From: CAYNRA01 sp046296415
Lineage (GTDB): Bacteria; Bacteroidota; Bacteroidia; Cytophagales; Spirosomataceae
Reading direction: 5' to 3'
NCBI GenBank assembly: GCA_046296415.1
Contig: JBKBLN010000001.1
Location: 1,333,978 to 1,397,977, forward strand
DNA: 64,000 bases
Positions 53,187 to 60,541 of this stretch are shown here, in pieces (position 1 is the first letter of the stretch; every line of letters starts with the position of its first letter). The position numbers and the translations under genes are program-made. The notes under the pieces were generated by a model that made no database searches, was not told the origin of the DNA, and saw only the letters and a list, made by a program, of their open reading frames with translations.

Positions 53187-54821
53187 ATGCAAAATTGGAG
53201 TCGTGAAAATACTTTAGAACGTTTAAAAGGAGAATCCTTTGACTTGGTCATTATTGGTGCTGGGGCATCGGGGGCGGGGGTCGCCCTCGATGCCGCCTTG
53301 CGAGGCTATAAAGTGGCCCTCATCGATCGAAAAGATTTTACCTCGGAGACTTCCTCTCGATCTACTAAATTGATTCATGGAGGGGTTCGGTATTTGGAAC
53401 AGGCCATTAAGAAATTAGACTTTGGACAACTACGCCAAGTACGGCATGGGTTAGCCGAAAGGCAACAAGTCATTGATAATGCACCTCATTTAGCCCGCCC
53501 CCTGGGATTAATTACGCCTGTATTCTCTTGGTTTGAGGGATTTTATTTTTCAATTGGACTTCGTTTGTACGGATGGTTTGCCAAAGATATGCGCTTTCCA
53601 AGTTCCAAATGGTTGTCTAAGGAGGAGTCTTTGCACCGAATTCCCACTTTATCGCCCCATTTGCACAGTTCGGTTTTGTATTATGACGGACAGTTGGATG
53701 ACGCACGGTATGGCCTTTCTATTGTTCAAGCGTCTGTTGAAGCAGGGGCCGTTGCCTGTAATTACATCGAGGTTGTGGATTTTAAAAAGAATGAAGCAGG
53801 TAAGATTCAGGGTGTAGTGGTGAAGACAGAGGATGACCAATGGATGATCGAAACCAAAATGTGCGTAAACTGTGCCGGACCTTTTTCCGATGCCATTCGC
53901 CTACTAGCTAATCCCAAAGAACACCCTCGCATTCGGCCCTCCAAAGGAGTTCATATCATGGTACCTAAGCGCTTTATGCCTTCGGAAGAGGCCATGTTGA
54001 TTCCCAGTACCCAAGACGGTCGGGTAATCTTTGCTATTCCGTTTCAAGAGGTAATTTTGATTGGTACCACCGATACACCGTATGATTCATTAACGGAAGA
54101 GCCCCTACTGGAATCAGAGGAAGTAGCCTATTTATTGGATACCTTACGTCCCTATTGGAAAGAAATCCCAGGTCAAGACGATATTCAGTCGGGTTTGGGT
54201 GGACTGCGTCCCCTCATCTCTGCAGCCAGACGGGCTGGAAAGGATACCAAAACACTGCTTCGAGATCATGAGATCGAGAAAGACGATGTGAGTGGTCTAT
54301 TTAGTTTGTTGGGTGGGAAATGGACCACTTATCGGCTGATGGCTCAAGATATGATGGATGCGGTGGATCGTGCATGGGGAACTAATCATACCTGCACAAC
54401 TGCACATCATAAACTTTGGGGTGCGCAGACCCCTGATATTACCCGAGATAGTCTGAATAAGCTAGGTCTAGATACCACTTTAGCGGATCACCTATGGGGA
54501 AAATATGGTGATTTGTCAGAAACAGTCTGGCGTTTTTGTCAGTCTCTCCCTGATGGACTCCAACGTATACATCCTGACTACCCGTACATGGTCGGCGAAA
54601 TCCGCTATAGTATTCGCCACGAAATGGCTTATACACTTCGGGACTTTTTTGCTCGCCGAACTCGCTGGGAACTTCAAAATTGGCAAATTGTAAAGGAATG
54701 TATCCCACAAGTGGCCCAAGTATTTGCTGAAGAACTTCAATGGACAGATGAAGCCAAAGATAAGGCGGTGTTGGAGTACCAAAATCTGATTGATACCTTC
54801 AAAAAAACCGCAGGTTCATAA
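53187..54821 (+). CDS. glpD: FAD-dependent glycerol-3-phosphate dehydrogenase
   Basis: This 544-residue membrane-associated flavoenzyme oxidises glycerol-3-phosphate to dihydroxyacetone phosphate and passes electrons to quinone. The FAD-binding DLVIIGAGASGAGVALDAALRG motif is at residues 11-32, then SSRSTKLIHGGVRYLEQ. Substrate-domain segments EVILIGTTDTPYD and SGLGGLRPLI follow, with a C-terminal helical domain. It follows beta-galactosidase by 26 nt in the same operon. Galactosylglycerol breakdown, which releases galactose and glycerol, would explain the link. Confidence 0.94.
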   Translation: MQNWSRENTLERLKGESFDLVIIGAGASGAGVALDAALRGYKVALIDRKDFTSETSSRSTKLIHGGVRYLEQAIKKLDFGQLRQVRHGLAERQQVIDNAPHLARPLGLITPVFSWFEGFYFSIGLRLYGWFAKDMRFPSSKWLSKEESLHRIPTLSPHLHSSVLYYDGQLDDARYGLSIVQASVEAGAVACNYIEVVDFKKNEAGKIQGVVVKTEDDQWMIETKMCVNCAGPFSDAIRLLANPKEHPRIRPSKGVHIMVPKRFMPSEEAMLIPSTQDGRVIFAIPFQEVILIGTTDTPYDSLTEEPLLESEEVAYLLDTLRPYWKEIPGQDDIQSGLGGLRPLISAARRAGKDTKTLLRDHEIEKDDVSGLFSLLGGKWTTYRLMAQDMMDAVDRAWGTNHTCTTAHHKLWGAQTPDITRDSLNKLGLDTTLADHLWGKYGDLSETVWRFCQSLPDGLQRIHPDYPYMVGEIRYSIRHEMAYTLRDFFARRTRWELQNWQIVKECIPQVAQVFAEELQWTDEAKDKAVLEYQNLIDTFKKTAGS

Positions 54822-54829
54822 GATTGTGA

Positions 54830-54871
54830 TAGGTTAACAACGAAATTACCTAAATTTGCGTTGTTAATCTA
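54830..54871 (+). promoter_or_regulatory. feoA promoter enclosed by a 13-bp inverted repeat
   Basis: TAGGTTAACAACG (54830-54842) and CGTTGTTAATCTA (54859-54871) are inverted repeats with one mismatch. The -7 box TAAATTTG (54851-54858) lies exactly in the loop between them. TTAATCTA recurs at 54881-54888, at the start codon. The half-site TAG(A/G)TTA resembles the DtxR/MntR-type box at 17260-17275. Confidence 0.6.
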
Positions 54872-54887
54872 TACTTAGAATTAATCT

Positions 54888-55121
54888 ATGTCTACTTTGT
54901 TAGAACTTGCGCCTGGTCAAGAGGCCCGTGTTTCCGGATTTTTGGATCCTACCTTGGAAATGCGTTTGTTGGAATTAGGTTGTTTACCTGGTACTCTTGT
55001 GCAAATTGACCGAGAAGTACCTTTTAATGGCCCTTTGATCTTGACAATCAACCAAGATTACCAATTGGCGTTGCGCAAGCAAGAGGCTAAATTTGTTCTT
55101 GTTTCTCCTTCATTCAACTAA
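54888..55121 (+). CDS. feoA: Ferrous iron transport protein FeoA
   Basis: This 77-residue SH3-like domain protein has EARVSGFLDPTLEMRLLELGCLPGTLVQIDREVPFNGPLIL, a normal FeoA pattern. It is an accessory of the FeoB Fe(II) importer encoded 17 nt downstream. Expression probably responds to iron through the inverted repeat around its promoter. Confidence 0.93.
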   Translation: MSTLLELAPGQEARVSGFLDPTLEMRLLELGCLPGTLVQIDREVPFNGPLILTINQDYQLALRKQEAKFVLVSPSFN

Positions 55122-55138
55122 GCCTAGATCCACGCTTC

Positions 55139-57139
55139 ATGAAAGTAGCATTAATAGGGAATCCAAATTGTGGAAAGTCCTCTTTATTCAATCATCTGAC
55201 TGGATTAAGACAAAAAATTGGAAATTTTCCCGGTGTGACAGTCGATAAAAAAGTAGGAACCGCCAAGTCTACTCAATTCACCGATTTCTCGGTCATGGAT
55301 TTACCGGGCACCTACAGTCTATATCCAAGCTCATTGGATGAAAAAGTTGTTTCACAAGTAGTCACCGACCGCCAACACCCCGATTTCCCCGACGTCATCG
55401 TCGTGGTGGTGGATGCGTCCAATCTCAAGCGGAATTTATTTTTATTGGATCAACTCGCTTCCTTGGATCTTCCACTTGTTTTGGCCCTTAATATGCTCGA
55501 TACCGCTTTTGAAAAGGGAATCGAAATCAATTCCATTGCCCTGTCTCGGCAACTAGGTATGCAGGTGGTTGAGATTAATGCAAGGGAGGGGGTAGGTACC
55601 ACTCGGTTGATAGAAGCGATTTTTAAGGCAAAGTCTCCTTCCGTTTCGTATGCATGGTCGCATCCGAAAAAGGATTTTGATACCTACACCGCCTGGCAAC
55701 AAGCTGTTCAACAAGGAAAAGTTCCTCAAAAAGAGGTTGATGAAGTTCAACGTCAGGAAACAATGGAACGCTATCAGCGAATTTCCGGTCGACTTGAAGG
55801 CGTCCTGCGTCGCTCCTCATCAGGAAATCCAGCTCAAATTCGTTGGGATTCCTTGTTCTTGCATCCTGTAGGTGGATATGTTTCTTTTTTACTGATTTTA
55901 TTTCTCATTTTCCAATCCGTTTTTATTCTAGCTTCCTATCCCATGGACCTAATTGATGCAGGGATGGTCGGATTAACGGATTACCTCAGATCTATTTTTC
56001 CCGATACTGCTTGGGCTTCTATGGTATTGGACGGCCTGCTTGCCGGTGTTGGTGGCATTGTCATCTTTATACCCCAAATTGCCCTGTTGTTTTTTTTCAT
56101 TGCCTTGTTGGAGGAGTCTGGTTACATGGCGCGCGTTGTGGTTCTAATGGATCGATTGATTCGACCTTTTGGCTTGAATGGCAAATCCATCATTCCTCTA
56201 ATTTCTGGTTTTGCCTGCGCGGTTCCTGCGATTATGTCGGCCCGGACCATCGGTAGTTGGAAAGATCGATTGATTACGATTCTGGTGACTCCCTTGATGA
56301 GTTGCTCAGCGCGGCTTCCCATTTTTACCATCTTGATCGCTTTGGTGATTCCAGACCAACCCATTTTTGGATTTTTTAATTTGCAAGGGGTTGTATTGCT
56401 GGGCCTATATTTACTTGGGGTTATCTCGGCCTTACTCATTGGGTGGATTTTGAAGACATTGATTCAAGTAAAAGAACGAAATGTTTTTGCCATGGAGTTA
56501 CCCACCTATCAATTACCTCGTTGGAGTCAAGTAGGATTTACCATACTTGAAAAGGTGAAAACATTTGTTTTTGAGGCAGGAAAGGTCATTCTCACTATTT
56601 CGGTCATCCTTTGGATTTTAGCTACCTATGGCCCCGGAGATCGACAAGATCAAGAAGTACAAAAACAAGCCATAAATTGGACAAACCTTTCCGAAACCGA
56701 ACAAGCCTCAATGGAGGCCTCCGTTCGGCTTGAATATTCTTACGCCGGAATAATTGGAAAATGGATGGAGCCCGCCATTCGACCTCTCGGGTATGATTGG
56801 AAAATGGGTATTGCGCTGATCACCTCCTTCGCTGCTCGGGAAGTATTTGTTGGAACTTTGGCAACTATCTATGCCATAGGGGATGGGGCCGAGGCAGAAA
56901 GTGCGACCATCAAAGAAAGACTGATTAAAGAAAAACGAACGGATACAGGCGAACCCATCTTTACTTTGGCTACTTCCCTGTCTCTGATGATCTTTTACGT
57001 GTATGCCATGATGTGCATGAGTACAATTGCCGTCGTGTACCGGGAAACGAAAGGTTGGAAATGGCCCCTCATTCAAACGGGTTATATGATGTTTCTTGCT
57101 TATGGTTTGGCGTGGATCACCTACCTACTCTTGAGCTAA
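55139..57139 (+). CDS. feoB: Ferrous iron transporter FeoB
   Basis: This 666-residue protein has an N-terminal G-protein domain with G1 GNPNCGKSS (7-15), G3 DLPGTYSL and G4 NMLD. Two gate domains with about eight helices follow, including FACAVPAIMSARTI and MSCSARLPIFTILI with conserved cysteines. It imports Fe(II) across the inner membrane. Its 3' end overlaps the convergent NlpC/P60 gene by 15 nt. Confidence 0.96.
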   Translation: MKVALIGNPNCGKSSLFNHLTGLRQKIGNFPGVTVDKKVGTAKSTQFTDFSVMDLPGTYSLYPSSLDEKVVSQVVTDRQHPDFPDVIVVVVDASNLKRNLFLLDQLASLDLPLVLALNMLDTAFEKGIEINSIALSRQLGMQVVEINAREGVGTTRLIEAIFKAKSPSVSYAWSHPKKDFDTYTAWQQAVQQGKVPQKEVDEVQRQETMERYQRISGRLEGVLRRSSSGNPAQIRWDSLFLHPVGGYVSFLLILFLIFQSVFILASYPMDLIDAGMVGLTDYLRSIFPDTAWASMVLDGLLAGVGGIVIFIPQIALLFFFIALLEESGYMARVVVLMDRLIRPFGLNGKSIIPLISGFACAVPAIMSARTIGSWKDRLITILVTPLMSCSARLPIFTILIALVIPDQPIFGFFNLQGVVLLGLYLLGVISALLIGWILKTLIQVKERNVFAMELPTYQLPRWSQVGFTILEKVKTFVFEAGKVILTISVILWILATYGPGDRQDQEVQKQAINWTNLSETEQASMEASVRLEYSYAGIIGKWMEPAIRPLGYDWKMGIALITSFAAREVFVGTLATIYAIGDGAEAESATIKERLIKEKRTDTGEPIFTLATSLSLMIFYVYAMMCMSTIAVVYRETKGWKWPLIQTGYMMFLAYGLAWITYLLLS

Positions 57140-57595
57140 TTGGGGAATTCGCCGGACACCTGCAAACCGCTTCTTATAATAAGCGCTATTGAGCTGAGAA
57201 ATCATGACGCCTTTGCTCGTGCTAGAATGAATAAATCGAACTTGAGAACTGTCGGCACTGACCACAATGCCAACATGGTTTATCGATTTATGTTGAGTGC
57301 TTCTAAAAAATATCAAGTCTCCAGCCCTTGCTTGGTATTTGTCGACCTCAATGCCTGTTTTGAAAATATGTCCGCTGTGTGCACCCAAAGAAATATCAAA
57401 GCGTTTGAAGACATACCGAACATAGCCAGAACAATCAAATCCTCGGGGTGTTTTACCTCCGCGTTGATAGCGAGTCCCGATGAACTTTTTAGCGTATCGA
57501 ATGATCGATTCAGGGCCAACTTCAATAGGGTCTGGAACGTGTGTAAAGGAACAGAAGAGCAAAACAAGTCCAGCACCTAGAGGTAAAAAACGCAT
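57125..57595 (-). CDS. Exported NlpC/P60 peptidoglycan endopeptidase
   Basis: This 156-residue protein has a signal peptide (FLPLGAGLVLLFCSFTHV, possibly a lipoprotein at C15). Its NlpC/P60 domain shows catalytic C55 in RGFDCSGYVRYVF, H107 in SINHVGIVV and H123 in RFIHSSTSKGV. It probably cleaves cell-wall stem peptides. It is divergent from an M23-type gene, with only 47 nt between the starts. Confidence 0.92.
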   Translation of the reverse strand: MRFLPLGAGLVLLFCSFTHVPDPIEVGPESIIRYAKKFIGTRYQRGGKTPRGFDCSGYVRYVFKRFDISLGAHSGHIFKTGIEVDKYQARAGDLIFFRSTQHKSINHVGIVVSADSSQVRFIHSSTSKGVMISQLNSAYYKKRFAGVRRIPQLAQE

Positions 57596-57617
57596 GTGAG
57601 TTGATGATGGTGATTAA

Positions 57618-57625
57618 CAAATATA
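57618..57625 (-). promoter_or_regulatory. -7 box of the NlpC/P60 gene
   Basis: TATATTTG on the minus strand matches TAnnTTTG and lies 23 nt upstream of the start at 57595. It would lie inside the M23 gene if that gene began at 57601, which supports the later start at 57643. Confidence 0.5.
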
Positions 57626-57642
57626 AGAAACTTACTTCAATA

Positions 57643-58569
57643 ATGGATAACCTTCTTACAAGTCGATCACCTAAAGGGTTGATATTGAGTAGTATGATGA
57701 TTTTGTGGGCCGTGTCTTCTTTTGGTCAAATTTCGTTTTGGAAAAAAGGAAGTGCTCATTTTCGAAGTATCTTGGACGAGGTTCGTCAAAGCAAAATAGA
57801 TCCAGAATTAGCTCATCAGGCGTTTGCTGCTCAATGGAAAATGTGGCAAATGTTGGAACCTCCCCATGCGAAAGATTCCCTCACGTTTTTTCCGTTGTGG
57901 AATAAAAATTACACCGCCGTGGGTGGCAAAGGTCGCGGGTATCGTCCTAAAGGATTTAACCTTTTTGACCATGCTGTATCCGGAAGCCATCCGGCCCAAG
58001 ACATTTTCATTTGGGACCGAAACAAAGATGGAAAGGAGGATCGAACCCAAGATTACTGGCCCATTGTGGCGCTACGATCCGGTGTTGTGGTCGATGTTCA
58101 AACCGAGTGGGACACTCTCTCCCAGGAGCGTGGTGGAAAATATATTTGGGTTTACGATTCTTTTTCAGGTGGACTGTGGTATTATGCTCATTTACACGAA
58201 ATCCATGTGATTCCAGGCCAATGGATTGAAGCGGGTCATGAAATAGCGACCTTAGGTAGAACAGGAAAAAATGCTTGGGCGAAACGTTCAGATACTCATT
58301 TACACCTTATGTATTTAGAGCTCGACTCCCTCTCAAGAGTTATTCCCAAAGATCCGTATCCGATCTTGCAAAAAGCAAAAACACAACAAGAACGGGTACG
58401 AGCCCGGTTGGATCGAGCTCACTTCATTACGATTTCTTCCATGACTCTACCAATGAAACTACCACATATCCCAACACAATCCCCGGTACAGCCAACCATT
58501 GAGCCCCTAAAACGAATACAGCTGAAAGAACCAAAAAAGAGAAACGAATCTCGTTTCCTTTCCAATTAA
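57643..58569 (+). CDS. Exported M23-family (LytM-like) peptidase
   Basis: The 308-residue protein starts MDNLLTSRSPKGLILSSMMILWAVSSFGQ, a signal peptide. Earlier in-frame TTG/ATG codons (57601-57607) overlap the divergent promoter. The M23 zinc motifs appear as HPAQD (HxxxD) in SGSHPAQDIFIWD and HLH in SDTHLHLMYLELD. Between them is a DxNxDG-type loop (WDRNKDGKED). The last 48 residues are a basic, proline-containing tail whose DNA also encodes the 3' end of pssA on the other strand. Confidence 0.85.
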   Translation: MDNLLTSRSPKGLILSSMMILWAVSSFGQISFWKKGSAHFRSILDEVRQSKIDPELAHQAFAAQWKMWQMLEPPHAKDSLTFFPLWNKNYTAVGGKGRGYRPKGFNLFDHAVSGSHPAQDIFIWDRNKDGKEDRTQDYWPIVALRSGVVVDVQTEWDTLSQERGGKYIWVYDSFSGGLWYYAHLHEIHVIPGQWIEAGHEIATLGRTGKNAWAKRSDTHLHLMYLELDSLSRVIPKDPYPILQKAKTQQERVRARLDRAHFITISSMTLPMKLPHIPTQSPVQPTIEPLKRIQLKEPKKRNESRFLSN

Positions 58570-59119
58570 AATGTTTGAACTTAAAAGCCATTAAAGGTAT
58601 TTCCGCAATCAACAAATAACTGATGATCACAACATAACTGATCAAGAAAGGCAATCCATAAAAAAAGGAAACGAAAGTACTTGAGTTTTGAACCATCCAA
58701 GGTAAAGATGCTATCACCACCGCATTGGCGGGTGTGGGTAGGCCAATGAATTGATCACCTTGGCGTGTGTCGATGTTGAACTTGGCCAGACGAAGCACGG
58801 AGAAAAGTGCTATCGAAAAGGAAACATAGGAAAATGGAGAGGTAAGTCCGGCTTGTTCCAAATAGTATTTCATCAGAAAAGAAGGCAAGACACCAAAAGT
58901 AACGGCATCAGCAAGAGAATCCAACTGTTGTCCTAAGGGAGAGGATTGTTTTAAAAGGCGTGCTACGAAACCATCCCCAAAATCAAGGACTAAAGCCATG
59001 CCAATGGCGGCAGATGCCCACAGAACTTGACCATCCAGTACCCATTGAATACCCAAACAGCCCAAAAGCAAATTTCCCAAAGTCATTAGATTGGGAATCG
59101 TAAACAATTGAATTTTCAT
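58427..59119 (-). CDS. pssA: CDP-diacylglycerol--serine O-phosphatidyltransferase
   Basis: This 230-residue membrane enzyme makes phosphatidylserine from CDP-diacylglycerol and serine. The full CDP-alcohol phosphatidyltransferase motif is present: D46, D49-G50, A53-R54, G63, D67 and D71. It has about eight helices. Its 3' 143 nt overlap the convergent M23 gene. Its start overlaps the upstream hydrolase gene by 4 nt. Confidence 0.93.
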   Translation of the reverse strand: MKIQLFTIPNLMTLGNLLLGCLGIQWVLDGQVLWASAAIGMALVLDFGDGFVARLLKQSSPLGQQLDSLADAVTFGVLPSFLMKYYLEQAGLTSPFSYVSFSIALFSVLRLAKFNIDTRQGDQFIGLPTPANAVVIASLPWMVQNSSTFVSFFYGLPFLISYVVIISYLLIAEIPLMAFKFKHFNWKGNEIRFSFLVLSAVFVLGAQWLAVPGIVLGYVVVSLVESWKKS

Positions 59120-59757
59120 GCTTTCACAAAGGGGTTATACTTTTTTTCGTGCCCAATCGTGGTGGGTTCCATGTGTCCGGCATACACCACATAATCGTCT
59201 GGTAAGGTATAAAAGTGGGTCTGAATACTCTGCATCAGATCTATATGGCTGCACAGGGGAAAGTCCGTACGTCCTACACTTTCTTTGAAAAGACAGTCAC
59301 CACCAAGAATCCAACGATCGTCATGAAAAATGAAAGCAACATGTCCTGGGGCATGCCCTGGAACATGTACCACCTCGGCACGGGTTTGGCCAAAGGTGAG
59401 CACCATGCCATGTTCAAGCTCAATATCTGATTGAACGGGTTCAAATCCCTCAATACCAAATGCTTTACAACGCAACTCGGCATCTGCCAAAAGAGGATTA
59501 TCGAGGGGATGAAGATACATAGGGACATTAAAAATTCGTTTTACGTACGCACTCCCAAAAACATGGTCAAGGTGTGCATGGGTTTGCCAAAGACCCACTA
59601 CTTGGAGGTTTTTGTCTGAGATGAACTGTTTCAAAGTTTCCTTTTCTCTTTGCGTCAGACAGCCCGGATCAATGATGACAGCCTCTTGGGTATCATCCCA
59701 AATCACATAGGTATTTTCTTGAAAAGGAGAAAAAACGAAACACTGAAGAAATGACAT
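59116..59757 (-). CDS. Metallo-beta-lactamase-fold hydrolase (glyoxalase II-like)
   Basis: This 213-residue protein has the metal motif HAHLDH (H60, H62, D64, H65), then HVPGHAPGHVAFI and GGDCLFKESVGRTD, with a final YAGHMEPTTIGHEK. This matches the YcbL/GloB-like group of thioester hydrolases. It overlaps pssA by 4 nt. The true substrate is unknown. Confidence 0.92.
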   Translation of the reverse strand: MSFLQCFVFSPFQENTYVIWDDTQEAVIIDPGCLTQREKETLKQFISDKNLQVVGLWQTHAHLDHVFGSAYVKRIFNVPMYLHPLDNPLLADAELRCKAFGIEGFEPVQSDIELEHGMVLTFGQTRAEVVHVPGHAPGHVAFIFHDDRWILGGDCLFKESVGRTDFPLCSHIDLMQSIQTHFYTLPDDYVVYAGHMEPTTIGHEKKYNPFVKA

Positions 59758-59779
59758 TTTGAAAAAAGTTGGATGAAAT

Positions 59780-59787
59780 CAAAATTA
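59780..59787 (-). promoter_or_regulatory. -7 box of the hydrolase-pssA operon
   Basis: TAATTTTG on the minus strand matches TAnnTTTG and lies 23 nt upstream of the start at 59757. Confidence 0.45.
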
Positions 59788-59838
59788 TATAGATTTCTCC
59801 CATAATCTTAAACAAATTGCCAAAAAAAGAGTAGTTAC

Positions 59839-59874
59839 ATCAAGGAATTGCTAAAAATCAAGCGTTTCCTTGAT
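59839..59874. repeat. 9-bp-stem hairpin in the divergent gap before the HNH gene
   Basis: ATCAAGGAA (59839-59847) pairs with TTCCTTGAT (59866-59874), and inner GCT/AGC pairing is possible. It lies about 75 nt upstream of the NUMOD4/HNH gene. An operator or RNA structure is possible. Confidence 0.35.
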
Positions 59875-59947
59875 CAGAAAAAAAATCAGATTTTCAAATT
59901 GGTTGACCATTAAATAAGACACAAATAGAAGTTAAACTGGTAAGATT

Positions 59948-60541
59948 ATGAGCGGAACGAGAAGAGACTTAGGCTATTTTGTCATGGAGAAGTGGGTGCC
60001 CATTTTAATAGAAGTGGAAGGGGTTGAGCATCCTCCAAAATATGAAGTGTCAAATTTTGGGCGTATTCGTAGTTTCCAGTCGGACCCCAACGGTACCCTC
60101 ATCAAAGGTTCTGTGATCCAAGGATATCGCTCGCTGAATGTCCGTCTTCCTAAAGGGAAATCGTTCAATCGGTACATTCATAAATTAGTAGCTGAGGCAT
60201 TTCAAGAGCGTGCCACCGAAGAACATAAATTTGTGATTCACTTAGATTATGACAAACAGAATAATCATTTTGAGAACCTAAAGTGGGTGACAAAAGATGA
60301 AATGACCGAGCATAATCGGTCCAACCCCTCTGTTTTGAATCGTCCCAAACGTGTTCGAACAAAAAACTACAAGTTGACAGAGTCCAAGGTACGATTAATT
60401 AAAAAAATGCTTAAGTCGGAGAATACCCGGTTGAAAATGATTGCCAAGCAGTTTGGTATCACCCATACTCAGCTCAATCGAATTCGATCCGGTGAAAATT
60501 GGGGATATGTGACCATCGAGGAAGCTGGCGGTTTAACTTAA
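59948..60541 (+). CDS. NUMOD4/HNH endonuclease-like protein
   Basis: This 197-residue protein has a NUMOD4 motif (residues 15-50: WVPILIEVEGVEHPPKYEVSN then FGRIRS). An HNH-type segment follows (YIHKLVAEAFQ, then HKFVIHLDYDKQNNHFENLKWVTKDEMTEHN). A C-terminal helix-turn-helix runs about 135-190 (LTESKVRLIKKMLKS, LKMIAKQFGITHTQLNRIRSGENW). Such proteins resemble homing endonucleases but here there is no intron or intein host around it. A start at 59984 (MEKWVP) is also possible. The last 9 nt overlap the convergent histidine kinase gene. Confidence 0.8.
   Translation: MSGTRRDLGYFVMEKWVPILIEVEGVEHPPKYEVSNFGRIRSFQSDPNGTLIKGSVIQGYRSLNVRLPKGKSFNRYIHKLVAEAFQERATEEHKFVIHLDYDKQNNHFENLKWVTKDEMTEHNRSNPSVLNRPKRVRTKNYKLTESKVRLIKKMLKSENTRLKMIAKQFGITHTQLNRIRSGENWGYVTIEEAGGLT

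Noticed and set aside
59948..60541. Homing endonuclease inside a group I intron or intein
   Set aside because: Neither flank is an interrupted gene, and no intron-like RNA elements are seen.
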